DNA from: Nocardia brasiliensis NBRC 14402
Lineage (GTDB): Bacteria > Actinomycetota > Actinomycetes > Mycobacteriales > Mycobacteriaceae
NCBI RefSeq assembly: GCF_000308475.2
Contig: NZ_BAFT02000094.1
Coordinates: 25,748 to 89,747, forward strand
Direction of reading: 5' to 3'
Length of the DNA: 64,000 nucleotides
In this document: one piece after another, positions 41,416-49,828 of the stretch
How positions within the stretch are numbered: position 1 is the first letter of the stretch
How the letters are laid out: each line of letters starts with the position of its first letter
Notes under the pieces: model-generated
What the model was told of the DNA's origin: nothing
Databases searched by the model: none
What the model saw: only the letters and a program-made list of their open reading frames with translations
Made by a program: the position numbers and the translations under genes

Positions 41416-42930
41416 ATGCTGAACAACGGTGCGATGATCGCCAACCGCTATCGGCTGCAACGGCTGATCGCGACCGGCGGCATGGGCCAGGTCTGGGAGG
41501 CGCTGGACACCCGGCTGGATCGCCGGGTGGCGGTCAAGGTGCTCAAGTCGGAGTTCTCCGCCGACCCGACGTTCCGGCATCGGTTCCGTACCGAGGCCAA
41601 GACCACCGCCCAGCTGAACCACCCCGGGATCGCGGGCATCTACGACTACGGCGAGACCACCGACCCGCAGGGCAGCGAAACCGCCTATCTGGTCATGGAA
41701 CTGGTGCAGGGCGAGCCGCTGAACACGGTGCTGAACCGGCTCGGCCGGCTCTCCGTCGGCCAGGGACTCGACATGCTCGAGCAGACCGGGCGCGCGCTCG
41801 ACGTGGCGCACCGGGCCGGGGTCGTGCACCGGGACGTGAAGCCGGGCAACATCCTGGTGACGCCGACCGGTCAGGTGAAGATCACCGACTTCGGCATCGC
41901 CAAGGCAGTGGACGCCTCACCGGTGACCAAGACCGGCATGGTGATGGGCACCGCCCAGTACATCGCGCCGGAGCAGGCGGTCGGCGAGGACGCCACCGCC
42001 GCCAGCGACGTGTACTCGCTCGGCGTCGTCGGCTACGAGGCGCTGGCCGGGACCCGGCCGTTCAGCGGGGACGGCGCGATCACGGTCGCGATGAAGCACG
42101 TCCGCGAGGCGCCGCCGCCGATGCCCGGCGATTTGCCCGGCAACGTGCGCGAGCTGATCGAGATCACCATGGGCAAGGACCCGAACCTGCGCTACGCCAG
42201 CGGCGGCGAGTTCGCCGACGCGGTGGCCGCGGTGCGGGCGGGCCGCAGGCCGCCCTCGCCGCGCGGTGCGGGCGCGGGGACGCCGCTGACCGGCGCCACC
42301 CGGGTACTGCCGCCCGGCCCGACCGTCGTGTTGCCGTCCACCCCTTCGGATTTCGACGGCGCGACGGTGCGCTATTCGACGCCGGCCGGCGGTGCGCTCG
42401 GCGCGGCGGGCCAGGCCACGGGCGCGGCGCCCGCGACGATGCTCAACCCCGGCACCGGTGGCAACCGGGTGCCGCCGAAAGACAAGGGCTTCACCACAAC
42501 TCAGAAGTGGACCGCGGCCGGCGTCGCGGTCGGCGTGCTGCTCGTCGCCACCGTCGGCTACCTGATGTTCGGCGGCGACACCAACCCGAACAAGGGCCCG
42601 GCGACGACCACGACGTCGGTGCCCGCGCCGAAGCCGCCGCCCCTGCCGGTGACCAGCACGACGACGCCGAAACCTGTTCCGCCGCCGCCGACCACGGTCG
42701 AGCGGACCACCACGACGGAACCGCCGACCACCACCCCCGAGCCGACCACCACCACCCCGACCCCGACGACGACCACACCGTCGACGAGCAGTAAACCGAC
42801 GACGACCGCGCCGACCACCACCCGGCCGCGAGTTCCGACGATCGACATACCATTTCCGGAGATTCCCGGAGCCCGAGGCCCCTCCGGTTCCGTCGGCGCG
42901 CCCGCTACTTCTTCGCAAGGACAACCATGA
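41416..42930 (+). CDS. pknA: PknA: transmembrane Ser/Thr protein kinase
   Basis: The 504-residue kinase has the Gly loop LIATGGMGQVW, VAVKVLK lysine, HRDVKPGN catalytic loop, DFGIAKA and an activation loop with threonines (VTKTGMVMGTAQYIAPEQ). A membrane helix lies near 358-378 (AAGVAVGVLLVATVGYLMFGG). The extracellular part is a low-complexity Thr/Pro stretch without PASTA domains, which sets it apart from PknB. It phosphorylates division and cell-shape proteins in mycobacteria. It overlaps pknB by four bases. Confidence 0.95.
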   Translation: MLNNGAMIANRYRLQRLIATGGMGQVWEALDTRLDRRVAVKVLKSEFSADPTFRHRFRTEAKTTAQLNHPGIAGIYDYGETTDPQGSETAYLVMELVQGEPLNTVLNRLGRLSVGQGLDMLEQTGRALDVAHRAGVVHRDVKPGNILVTPTGQVKITDFGIAKAVDASPVTKTGMVMGTAQYIAPEQAVGEDATAASDVYSLGVVGYEALAGTRPFSGDGAITVAMKHVREAPPPMPGDLPGNVRELIEITMGKDPNLRYASGGEFADAVAAVRAGRRPPSPRGAGAGTPLTGATRVLPPGPTVVLPSTPSDFDGATVRYSTPAGGALGAAGQATGAAPATMLNPGTGGNRVPPKDKGFTTTQKWTAAGVAVGVLLVATVGYLMFGGDTNPNKGPATTTTSVPAPKPPPLPVTSTTTPKPVPPPPTTVERTTTTEPPTTTPEPTTTTPTPTTTTPSTSSKPTTTAPTTTRPRVPTIDIPFPEIPGARGPSGSVGAPATSSQGQP

Positions 42931-44831
42931 CGACCCCGAAGAATCTCTCCTCACGCTACGAGCTGGGCGAGATCATCGGGTTCGGCGGTATGTCCGAAGT
43001 ACACAAGGCGCGCGATCTACGGCTCAGCCGCGATGTCGCGATCAAGGTGCTGCGCGCCGACCTGGCCCGCGATCCCACGTTCTACCTGCGGTTCAAGCGG
43101 GAGGCGCAGAACGCCGCCGCGCTGAACCATCCGGCCATCGTCGCGGTGTACGACACCGGCGAGGCCAAGGTCGACGACGGTCCGCTGCCCTACATCGTCA
43201 TGGAGTACGTCGACGGCGAGACGCTGCGCGATATCGTGCGCGGCAAGGGTCCGCTGCCGCCGCGCCGGGCCATGGAGGTCATCGCCGATGTCTGTGCCGC
43301 ACTGGATTTCAGCCACAAGGCCGGCATCGTGCACCGCGACATGAAGCCCGCCAACATCATGATCAACCGGGCGGGCGCGGTGAAGGTGATGGACTTCGGC
43401 ATCGCCAGGGCGATCGCCGACAGTTCCAACCCGATGACCCAGACCGCCGCGGTGATCGGTACCGCGCAATACCTTTCGCCCGAGCAGGCGCGTGGCGAGA
43501 CCGTCGACGCCCGGTCCGACGTGTACTCCGTCGGCTGCGTGCTGTTCGAAATCCTCACCGGTGAGCCGCCTTTCACCGGCGACTCGCCCGTCGCGGTGGC
43601 CTACCAGCACGTGCGGGAAGATCCGCGGCTGCCCTCGCACGTGCATCCCGGGGTGCCCCGCGAGCTGGACTCGGTGATTCTCAAGGCGATGAGCAAGAAT
43701 CCGGCCAACCGCTACCAGAGCGCGGCCGAGATGCGCGCGGACCTGATCAGAGTGCTCGGCGGGCAGAAGCCGAGCGCCCCGATGGTGATGACCGACGAGG
43801 ACCGCACCACCGTCTTCGGCAACAACGAGCCCGCGCCGCGCAGCTACCGCACCATCGAGCGTAACGACGACACCTCCGAGCAGGCGTCGGTGGATCCCGG
43901 CGGCCCGCGCCGCACGATCTACCTCGCCGTCGCCGCGGCCGCCGCGGTCGCCGTCGCGTTCACCCTGTTCTGGGTGCTGATCGGGCCGGGCAGCAAGCCG
44001 GATCAGGTGACGGTGCCCGATGTTTCGGGCAAGTCCTCGCAGCAGGCGATCGACGCGCTGCAGAAGGCCGGTTTCACCGTCGCCAGCTTCCAGAAGGCCG
44101 ACAGCAAGGTCGCGACCGGCAACGTGATCGCCACTCAGCCGCTGGGCGGCTCGCGGGTGGACAAGGGCAGCACCATCACCGTGCAGGTGTCCACCGGTCC
44201 CACCCAGGTGCAGGTGCCCAAGCTCGACGGGCTGACCCAGCAGGAGGCCGAGGCCGAACTGCGCAAGAACAGCTTGCAGATGGATCCGAACGTGCAGCGC
44301 AAGCCGTCCAGCACACAGGAGAAGGACAAGGTCATCGGGCAGGACCCGTCGGCCGGGTCGCGGGTGGACGCCGACCGGGTCATCGTGGTGACCCTCGGCT
44401 CCGGCCCGGAACCGATCCGGGTGCCCAACGTGGTCGGCCAGGACATCGAGGTCGCCCGGCCGAATCTGGTGGACAGCGCTGGTTTCAAGATCACGATCGA
44501 GAAGGTGCCGTCCAGTCGTCCGGTCGGTGAGGTGCTTGCGACCAGCCCGGCCGGCGGCACGACGGTCGAGAAGGGTTCGACCGTCGTCGTCCAGGTGTCC
44601 AGCGATCAGATCAAGATGCCGTCGCTGACCGGACTCACGGTCGCGCAGGCGGTGGACAAGCTGCAGAAGGAGGGCTGGACCGGCTCGCAGAGCCAGATCA
44701 GCCAGTCCCCGCAGGGCACGTTCGACGCGGGCAGCGTCGGCCGCATCATCACCCAGTCTCCGGCCGCGGGTGGTTCGCTCCCGAAGAGCGGCGCGGTGCA
44801 GGTCGGCGTCGGCGTGCTCGGGCCGCCGTAG
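42927..44831 (+). CDS. pknB: PknB: Ser/Thr protein kinase with PASTA domains
   Basis: The 634-residue kinase has Gly loop GEIIGFGGMSEVHKA, VAIKVLRAD, HRDMKPANIM, DFGIARA and activation loop threonines (MTQTAAVIGTAQYLSPEQ). The membrane helix is about 330-352. Four extracellular PASTA repeats begin near VTVPDVSGKSSQQAIDAL, VQVPKLDGLTQQEAEAEL, IRVPNVVGQDIEVARPNL and IKMPSLTGLTVAQAVDKL; they sense muropeptides or lipid II. It is the master kinase of growth in this group and ends the seven-gene block; a hairpin terminator follows at 44859. Confidence 0.96.
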   Translation: MTTPKNLSSRYELGEIIGFGGMSEVHKARDLRLSRDVAIKVLRADLARDPTFYLRFKREAQNAAALNHPAIVAVYDTGEAKVDDGPLPYIVMEYVDGETLRDIVRGKGPLPPRRAMEVIADVCAALDFSHKAGIVHRDMKPANIMINRAGAVKVMDFGIARAIADSSNPMTQTAAVIGTAQYLSPEQARGETVDARSDVYSVGCVLFEILTGEPPFTGDSPVAVAYQHVREDPRLPSHVHPGVPRELDSVILKAMSKNPANRYQSAAEMRADLIRVLGGQKPSAPMVMTDEDRTTVFGNNEPAPRSYRTIERNDDTSEQASVDPGGPRRTIYLAVAAAAAVAVAFTLFWVLIGPGSKPDQVTVPDVSGKSSQQAIDALQKAGFTVASFQKADSKVATGNVIATQPLGGSRVDKGSTITVQVSTGPTQVQVPKLDGLTQQEAEAELRKNSLQMDPNVQRKPSSTQEKDKVIGQDPSAGSRVDADRVIVVTLGSGPEPIRVPNVVGQDIEVARPNLVDSAGFKITIEKVPSSRPVGEVLATSPAGGTTVEKGSTVVVQVSSDQIKMPSLTGLTVAQAVDKLQKEGWTGSQSQISQSPQGTFDAGSVGRIITQSPAAGGSLPKSGAVQVGVGVLGPP

Positions 44832-44858
44832 TCGCGGCGGAACCTTTACACGCAGTCG

Positions 44859-44884
44859 ATGAGCGGATCTTAGGGTCCGCTCAT
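44859..44884 (+). terminator. terminator after pknB
   Basis: ATGAGCGGA (44859-44867) and TCCGCTCAT (44876-44884) form a nine-base stem with an eight-base loop, followed by TCTGTTTTC. Confidence 0.8.
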
Positions 44885-44990
44885 TCTGTTTTCGGCAGTT
44901 GCCGCAAAGCACCGACCAGTCGGTGTGTTCGGCGGCAGAATTGGTGTGCTCCATCCGAATCAGCCGTGCTGAGTAGCGAGGAGGAAACCG

Positions 44991-45410
44991 ATGACGACCG
45001 CCAGGGACATCATGAAACCCGGTGCGCAGTGGATCGCGAAGGACGAAACCGTCGGCAAGGCCGCCCGCGTGATGGCCGAGCTCGGCGTCGGCTCGCTGGT
45101 CATCGCCGACGACAACGATCGGATGTGCGGCATCATCACCGACCGCGACATCGTCGTGAAGTGCATCGCCCAGGGTCGCTCGCCCGGCACCACCCGGGCG
45201 GCCGAACTCTGCGAGTCGACGCCACGCTGGGTCGCCGCCGACGCCGATATCGAAGAAGTGCTCGACGAGATGGAAAGCCACCGGATCAAGCGAATGCCGG
45301 TGATCGACAACAAGCGCCTCGTCGGCATGATCAGCGAGGCCGACCTGGCCCGCCACCTCGACGACAACCAACTCGGCGAGTTCGTGACAGCGGTCTACGG
45401 ACGGCCGTAA
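44991..45410 (+). CDS. tandem CBS-domain protein (Hrp1-like)
   Basis: The 139-residue protein consists of two CBS domains (TARDIMKPGAQWIAKDETVGKAARVM to DRDIVVKC; STPRWVAADADIEEVLDEM to EADLARHL). This is the size and pattern of hypoxic response protein 1 and similar stand-alone adenosyl-ligand sensors. ATG 44991 has GAGGAGG upstream. I see no DosR-type box (consensus centred on GGGAC-GTCCC), so hypoxic control is not supported here. Confidence 0.87.
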   Translation: MTTARDIMKPGAQWIAKDETVGKAARVMAELGVGSLVIADDNDRMCGIITDRDIVVKCIAQGRSPGTTRAAELCESTPRWVAADADIEEVLDEMESHRIKRMPVIDNKRLVGMISEADLARHLDDNQLGEFVTAVYGRP

Positions 45411-45486
45411 AACCTGCTCGACATATTCGAGCTGGAATTTTGATCCGGTCGACGTATTTCTACCGAATTCATCGAGCAGCAAGCTA

Positions 45487-45512
45487 CGGCTGCCATAAAT
45501 TTATGGCAGCCG
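45487..45512. terminator. 26-bp perfect palindrome between convergent genes
   Basis: CGGCTGCCATAAA (45487-45499) is followed at once by its exact reverse complement to 45512. It lies between the stops of the CBS gene and the inhibitor-like gene. It may form a bidirectional terminator hairpin, although its AT-rich centre and lack of loop also fit a protein-binding site. Confidence 0.6.
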
Positions 45513-45522
45513 AATGCTGCTG

Positions 45523-45861
45523 TCAGGCGGGCGAGATCGAGTGCGCCAGGAACCCGATGCCCCGATACACCGTCCGGGCGTCGAGCACGATGCTCTTCCC
45601 CGTGCAGTTCGAGTTCGCCCACAGGGTGACCCGCTGGTTGAGCGCGTTGTGCGCCGAGCGGATCGGCGTCGTATCCCAGCAGCCCTCAGGCGATTTCGAG
45701 TGGAAGTCGGCGCCGGTGTAGCCGACCTCCGACCAGCCACAGAACCTATCCGTCCGGCAGGTGCCCGATCCGTTGCCGTCCGCTTGGGCGGTTCCCATTT
45801 GCAAGAGGAAAATGGACGAAACGGCGGCGGTGAGCGCGGCGAACTTCGAGAAAGAGAACAC
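45523..45861 (-). CDS. secreted peptidase-inhibitor-I36-like protein
   Basis: The 112-residue protein starts at GTG 45861 with GGGGGAT upstream. The signal peptide is FSKFAALTAAVSSIFLLQMGTAQA, cut before DGNGSG. The mature domain has four cysteines (GTCRT, RFCGWSEVGYTG, EGCWDT, SNCTGKS) and the beta-gamma-crystallin-like pattern FCGWSEVGYTG, SAHNALNQRVTLWANSNCTG and GIGFLAHSI found in actinomycete I36 (SMI-type) inhibitors. Inhibition of a metalloprotease is only a family-based guess. Confidence 0.75.
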   Translation of the reverse strand: MFSFSKFAALTAAVSSIFLLQMGTAQADGNGSGTCRTDRFCGWSEVGYTGADFHSKSPEGCWDTTPIRSAHNALNQRVTLWANSNCTGKSIVLDARTVYRGIGFLAHSISPA

Positions 45862-45954
45862 TTGATCCCCCAGGGTGTGAATAGCCGATTTGGCTGTTCA
45901 CAGATATACCGGGGGCGTCGCCTAACGGTCAATAAGTGCCGAATACCCTGGCAG

Positions 45955-46413
45955 TCAGTCTGACAAATCGAGGTGGCGGTTCATCGACATCGCCTCCGCT
46001 GCCAGTTCGGTCAGCTCGACCACCTCGACGCCGTGCTCACGCAGCTTTTCCACACCGACGCAGTTGGTCACGAAGGTCGCGGGTTCGCGCCAGGCGAGGA
46101 CCACCCGGGGAATTCCGGCCTGCAGGATTCGATCCGTACATGGCAGCCGGGTGGCGGTGCCGCGCTGCGAACACGGCTCCAGCGTGGTGTAGATCGTCGC
46201 CGCGGACAGTCGCGGGTCGGCCGCGTCCAGCTTGTTCAGCGCGGACTCCTCGGCGTGCACCTTGTCGTCGGTCTCGCGGGAGTACCCGGTGGCGATCGCC
46301 AGCCCGGCGGCGACGATCACCGCGCCGACGGAGAACGCCGTCGCGCTCGGCGGGCAGTCGCGCGCCAGTTCGATCGCCTGTCGCATGAATCGCACGTCCT
46401 GCGGGTCACCCAT
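45955..46413 (-). CDS. RibD-like pyrimidine deaminase domain protein
   Basis: The 152-residue zinc-dependent deaminase has HAEESALNKL (zinc His and proton-shuttling Glu) and TLEPCSQRGTATRLPCTDRI (two zinc cysteines). AGIPRVVLAWREPATFV and KLREHGVEVVEL match the N-terminal half of RibD rather than generic cytidine deaminase. ATG 46413 follows AAAGG. The gene directly upstream on the same strand, 60 bases away, encodes a RibD C-terminal reductase, so the two together equal a split RibD. Confidence 0.82.
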   Translation of the reverse strand: MGDPQDVRFMRQAIELARDCPPSATAFSVGAVIVAAGLAIATGYSRETDDKVHAEESALNKLDAADPRLSAATIYTTLEPCSQRGTATRLPCTDRILQAGIPRVVLAWREPATFVTNCVGVEKLREHGVEVVELTELAAEAMSMNRHLDLSD

Positions 46414-46473
46414 CGCGCGCCTTTCGTGTATCCCTTGTCCATCCTCGCATCGCCCCCGGCCAGGTCTGCGGGC

Positions 46474-47157
46474 TCAGCGCATGCCCGCCTTGGGAAGGTA
46501 GGTCAGCACCGCGACGTCGCCGACCTGGTCGACCCCGGCCAGCTGCATGCGGCGGTGTGGCGAGCCGGGAAAGCTCGCGGGATCGAGGAATCGGGGTGCC
46601 GCGCCGTCGCCTACCAGGAGGGGCGCGACCGCGAGGTGCAGTTCGTCCGCGAGATCGGCCGCGAGGAACGCGGTGTGCATCCGGGTGCCACCCTCCACCA
46701 TGAGGCGTGCGATGCCGCGCCGGCCGAGGTCGTCGAGCAGTGCGCCGAAGTCGAGTTCGGCACCGAGCGTGACGACTTCGGCGAGTCCGGCCAGCCGGTC
46801 CCCGATCCGCGCCGCACCCGCATCGGTGGTGTAGACGAGTTTGTCCCCGCCGTGGTGCCAGAACCGCAACCCGGGATCGAGGTCACCGCCGGCGGTGACC
46901 GTGATCTTCACCGGATACTCCGGCTTGCCCGCCGCGACACGCGCGGCCCGGCGCTCGGCGCTGTCCACCAGCAAGCGCGGATTGTCCCGGCGCAGGGTTT
47001 CCGCGCCGATCAGGATGGCGTCGGAGTCCGCGCGAACCTGGTCGACCCGGTCGAAATCGGCCGGGCCGGACAGGCGCAGCCGTTGCGGACCCGCGTCATC
47101 GATGTACCCGTCGACGCTCACGGCGACGGATAACAAGACGTAGGGCCGGGTTGCCAC
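46474..47157 (-). CDS. RibD C-terminal-type reductase (DHFR-like fold)
   Basis: The protein is 227 residues from GTG 47157, chosen because RPYVLLSVAVSVDGYIDD is the standard start of this family. NADPH and substrate features are DAILIGAETLRRDNPRLLV, LMVEGGTRMHTAFLAADLADELHL and APLLVGDGAAPRFL, matching the 5-amino-6-(5-phosphoribosylamino)uracil reductase domain. It is followed by the matching deaminase gene and preceded by pabA/trpG (61 bases). Whether the pair serves riboflavin or another pteridine- or pyrimidine-derived product is unknown. Confidence 0.83.
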   Translation of the reverse strand: MATRPYVLLSVAVSVDGYIDDAGPQRLRLSGPADFDRVDQVRADSDAILIGAETLRRDNPRLLVDSAERRAARVAAGKPEYPVKITVTAGGDLDPGLRFWHHGGDKLVYTTDAGAARIGDRLAGLAEVVTLGAELDFGALLDDLGRRGIARLMVEGGTRMHTAFLAADLADELHLAVAPLLVGDGAAPRFLDPASFPGSPHRRMQLAGVDQVGDVAVLTYLPKAGMR

Positions 47158-47218
47158 TACGCCGCACCCCAGGGCGAGCCGAGATCGGTACGTCCGCAGC
47201 TGTGATCCGTGCGGCGAC

Positions 47219-47863
47219 TCACTGCAGCACCAGCGCGGCGACCTCCGCCTCGAGCATTTCCACGAGCCCCTCGGCGGGGCGTTCGCCACAGATGCCGAGC
47301 CAGTTGGCCAGCATCCGGTGCCCGCCCTGGGTCAGCACCGATTCGGGATGGAACTGCACGCCCTGGATGGGCAGCGTGCGGTGCCGCATCGCCATCACGA
47401 TGCCGCTCTCGGTGCGGCCGAGCACCTCGAGCTCCGCGGGCAACGTCTCTTCCAGCACGGTGAGCGAGTGGTAGCGAGTCGCGGTGAACGGGTCGGGCAG
47501 GCCGGCCAGCACACCCGCCCCGACGTGGAACACCGAGCTGGTCTTGCCGTGCAGCAGTTCGGGGGCGCGGGTCACGGTCGCGCCGAACGCCTCGCCGATC
47601 GCCTGGTGGCCGAGGCACACGCCGAGCAGCGGCACGGCGTGCCGGGCGCAGGCGCGGACCAGCTCGATGCTGGCGCCCGCACGGTCCGGGGTGCCGGGGC
47701 CGGGGCTGATCAGGATGCCGTCGAACTGGGCGACCACCGCGTCGACATCGGCCAGGTTCGGGTCGTCGTTGCGCCACACGACCGCCTCGGCACCCAACTG
47801 TCCGAGGTACTGGACCAGGTTGAAGACGAAGCTGTCGTAATTGTCGACGACCAGAACACGCAT
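47219..47863 (-). CDS. pabA: aminodeoxychorismate/anthranilate synthase glutamine amidotransferase subunit
   Basis: The 214-residue class I glutamine amidotransferase begins RVLVVDNYDSFVFNLVQYLG. It has the oxyanion strand ILISPGPGTP, the nucleophile Cys83 in LGVCLGHQAIG, and His/Glu in VQFHPESVLTQGG. It supplies ammonia to PabB (folate) or TrpE (tryptophan). The position between crgA and the pknB region matches Rv0013, annotated trpG in M. tuberculosis. I prefer pabA because no tryptophan genes are near, but sequence alone cannot separate the two. Confidence 0.92.
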   Translation of the reverse strand: MRVLVVDNYDSFVFNLVQYLGQLGAEAVVWRNDDPNLADVDAVVAQFDGILISPGPGTPDRAGASIELVRACARHAVPLLGVCLGHQAIGEAFGATVTRAPELLHGKTSSVFHVGAGVLAGLPDPFTATRYHSLTVLEETLPAELEVLGRTESGIVMAMRHRTLPIQGVQFHPESVLTQGGHRMLANWLGICGERPAEGLVEMLEAEVAALVLQ

Positions 47864-47951
47864 GCTCTGAGATTACGTCCCCGCATGACACCGCGTCGCA
47901 TCCAATACCAGTTGGGATAGCCTAGAGGCACACCGGAGGGCAGCCAGAGCC

Positions 47952-47960
47952 TTGTCCACA
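47952..47960 (+). promoter_or_regulatory. DnaA box (TTGTCCACA) upstream of crgA
   Basis: TTGTCCACA matches the actinobacterial DnaA box exactly. It lies in the pabA-crgA divergent intergenic region, 83 bases before the crgA start. Confidence 0.6.
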
Positions 47961-48042
47961 GCGGCGAGCGAGCTCGGCACCACCACTCGGCACACCGCGT
48001 TTGCCCGCCGGTACCGACCTGAACGCCGAACACGAGGACGTC

Positions 48043-48306
48043 ATGCCGAAGTCGAAGGTCCGTAAGAAGACCGACTACACGATCAACCCCGCCAGCCGGA
48101 CTCCGGTGAAGGTCAAGGTCGGCCCGTCGCCGGTCTGGTACGTCACCATCATGCTCGGTTTCATGCTCGCCGGGCTGGCCTGGCTGCTCGTCTACTACAT
48201 CGCCGCCGATCACATCAGCTGGATGAGTGATCTGAACGCGTGGAACTTCCTGATCGGATTCGGCCTCATGGTCGTCGGTCTGATCATGACCATGCGGTGG
48301 CGCTGA
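48043..48306 (+). CDS. crgA: CrgA: septation/cell-growth membrane protein
   Basis: The 87-residue protein starts MPKSKVRKKTDYT at ATG 48043, five bases after GAGGA, and has two membrane helices (VWYVTIMLGFMLAGLAWLLVYYIA, NFLIGFGLMVVGLIMTMRW). The length and N-terminus are those of actinobacterial CrgA (Rv0011c), which recruits division proteins such as FtsZ, FtsQ and PBPs to the septum and pole. It is divergent from pabA. Exact DnaA boxes lie on both sides. Confidence 0.95.
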   Translation: MPKSKVRKKTDYTINPASRTPVKVKVGPSPVWYVTIMLGFMLAGLAWLLVYYIAADHISWMSDLNAWNFLIGFGLMVVGLIMTMRWR

Positions 48307-48377
48307 CACCACATCTGGGTGGCCGAAGGTGACGCAGACACCACATCTGGATTACAGACGTGTCATTCATACACACC

Positions 48378-48398
48378 TGTGGATAAACCTGTGGACAA
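48378..48398 (-). promoter_or_regulatory. pair of DnaA boxes downstream of crgA
   Basis: TGTGGATAA (48378-48386) and TGTGGACAA (48390-48398) are exact reverse forms of TTATCCACA and TTGTCCACA, 12 bases centre to centre, in the 119-base gap between crgA and the PH-like gene. Confidence 0.65.
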
Positions 48399-48425
48399 CT
48401 CGAGCAGCGCTGGAGAAAGTGGCCC

Positions 48426-48908
48426 GTGACGTCTGAATCTCCTGCTCAGCCGCCTGGTGGCAACTCTGCGCAGCTGGCCTGGACCACCCCCGCCGCCGCC
48501 CTCGCGGCGGTCACGGGCGGCGGCGTGCTGCTGGCCGTCGCGACGATCTTCGCCGGCGACGCGCCGGCCCGGTTGCTCATCGGCCTGGCTGCGGTCGGCC
48601 TGCTCGCGCTGGCCGGGCTCGGCTTCCGGCAGCGCCCCCGGCTCAGCGTCGTCCCCGGCGCCGACCCGCGGATGGTGGTCCGCACCCTGTTCGGCCCGGA
48701 CGAATACACCCGCGAGCAGATCATCCGGGCGCGCGTCGTCGACTATCGCCGCCTCGGCCGCAAGATGCCGATGCTGGAGATCGACGTGAACCACGCCGAC
48801 ACCGAGCGCCTGCTCATCTTCGGCCGCTGGGATCTGGGCACCCGGCCCGACGAGGTGCACGCCGCCCTCGTCCGCGCACTTCGGCTGTCCGGCAAGACCA
48901 CCCGCTGA
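48426..48908 (+). CDS. membrane protein with PH-like (bPH2-type) domain
   Basis: The 160-residue protein starts at GTG 48426 after GGAGAAAG. Two membrane helices (LAAVTGGGVLLAVATIFAG, LLIGLAAVGLLALAGLGF) precede a soluble domain (RLSVVPGADPRMVVRTLFGPDEYTREQIIRARVVDYRRLGRKMPMLEIDV) resembling bacterial PH domains. By gene order it corresponds to Rv0010c next to crgA. Function is unknown. Confidence 0.82.
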   Translation: MTSESPAQPPGGNSAQLAWTTPAAALAAVTGGGVLLAVATIFAGDAPARLLIGLAAVGLLALAGLGFRQRPRLSVVPGADPRMVVRTLFGPDEYTREQIIRARVVDYRRLGRKMPMLEIDVNHADTERLLIFGRWDLGTRPDEVHAALVRALRLSGKTTR

Positions 48909-48957
48909 ACCCGGGCCGAGCGACCCGCTCGTGTTTCACGTGAAGCCGAGAACCCGG

Positions 48958-49824
48958 TCAGGACAACGACATCGCGGTCGCACCGATCACCGCGAGCGAG
49001 ATCAGCGCGACCACGGCCACCGCGCTCCAGCCGATGAGCCGCGCCGCCTGCGGCGATTTCGCCCGTAGCCAGCCCGGCAGGAACAGAATGCCCAGCGTCG
49101 CCAAGGTGCCCGCCGCCAGTCCGCCCAGGTGACCCCACAGCGAGATGCCGGGCAAGGAGAAGCTGATGAACACGTTGATGGCGATCAGGATCAGCATCTG
49201 ATTCGGGTTCTGCCGCAGCCGGATCAGGATCACGGTGATCGCGCCGAACAGGCCGTATACCGCGCCGGACGCGCCCGCGGTTGCGCTGTCCTGGGCGAAC
49301 ACCATGACGGCCGCGGCACCGCCGAGCAGCGACACCAGATACACCGAGAGGTAGCGCAGCCGGCCGAGCACCAGCTCCGCGTCCCGGCCGATCACATACA
49401 GCGCGAACATGTTGAGCAGCAGATGAATCGGGCCGTAGTGCAGGAAGCCCGAACCCAGCACGCGCCACCACTGACCGTCGGCGACCGCGGGCGGGTACAG
49501 CACCCAGCGCAGGAACAGGTCCGAGGCGCGGTTTTCCAGCAGGCTCTGCGCCTGGGCCGCCGTCACCGCGAAGATCGCGACGTTGACCGCGATCAGCGCG
49601 TAGGTCACGAACGGCAACGATCCGCGCGGGGCCGGTGCGCCCGCGACGGTACGCACCGGAGCCACGTCACGCTGATCCTGGCGCAGACAGTCGACGCAGT
49701 GCTGGCCGACCGACGCCGGACGCAGGCACTCCGGGCAGGACGGCCGTCCGCAGCGTGTGCACGCCAGACCGGTCGGACGATTCGGGTGACGGACGCACGT
49801 GGGTGCGGGCGGCTGAGCGGTCAT
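48958..49824 (-). CDS. rhomboid-family intramembrane serine protease with N-terminal zinc-binding motif
   Basis: The 288-residue protein has the catalytic Ser186 in ATAGASGAVYGLFG and His232 in LWGHLGGLAAG. The HLLLNMFALYVIGRDAE helix supplies the oxyanion Asn. About six or seven membrane helices fill residues 70-285. The first 55 residues carry a B-box-like zinc motif (CVRHPNRPTGLACTRCGRPSCPECL, then HCVDC). The ATG lies only four bases after the ppiA stop, so the two are co-translated. Substrates are unknown. Confidence 0.92.
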   Translation of the reverse strand: MTAQPPAPTCVRHPNRPTGLACTRCGRPSCPECLRPASVGQHCVDCLRQDQRDVAPVRTVAGAPAPRGSLPFVTYALIAVNVAIFAVTAAQAQSLLENRASDLFLRWVLYPPAVADGQWWRVLGSGFLHYGPIHLLLNMFALYVIGRDAELVLGRLRYLSVYLVSLLGGAAAVMVFAQDSATAGASGAVYGLFGAITVILIRLRQNPNQMLILIAINVFISFSLPGISLWGHLGGLAAGTLATLGILFLPGWLRAKSPQAARLIGWSAVAVVALISLAVIGATAMSLS

Positions 49825-49828
49825 AGTC

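Noticed and set aside
44880..44990. DosR-type box before the CBS protein
   Set aside because: No match to the DosR palindrome; only a terminator and a plain RBS are visible.
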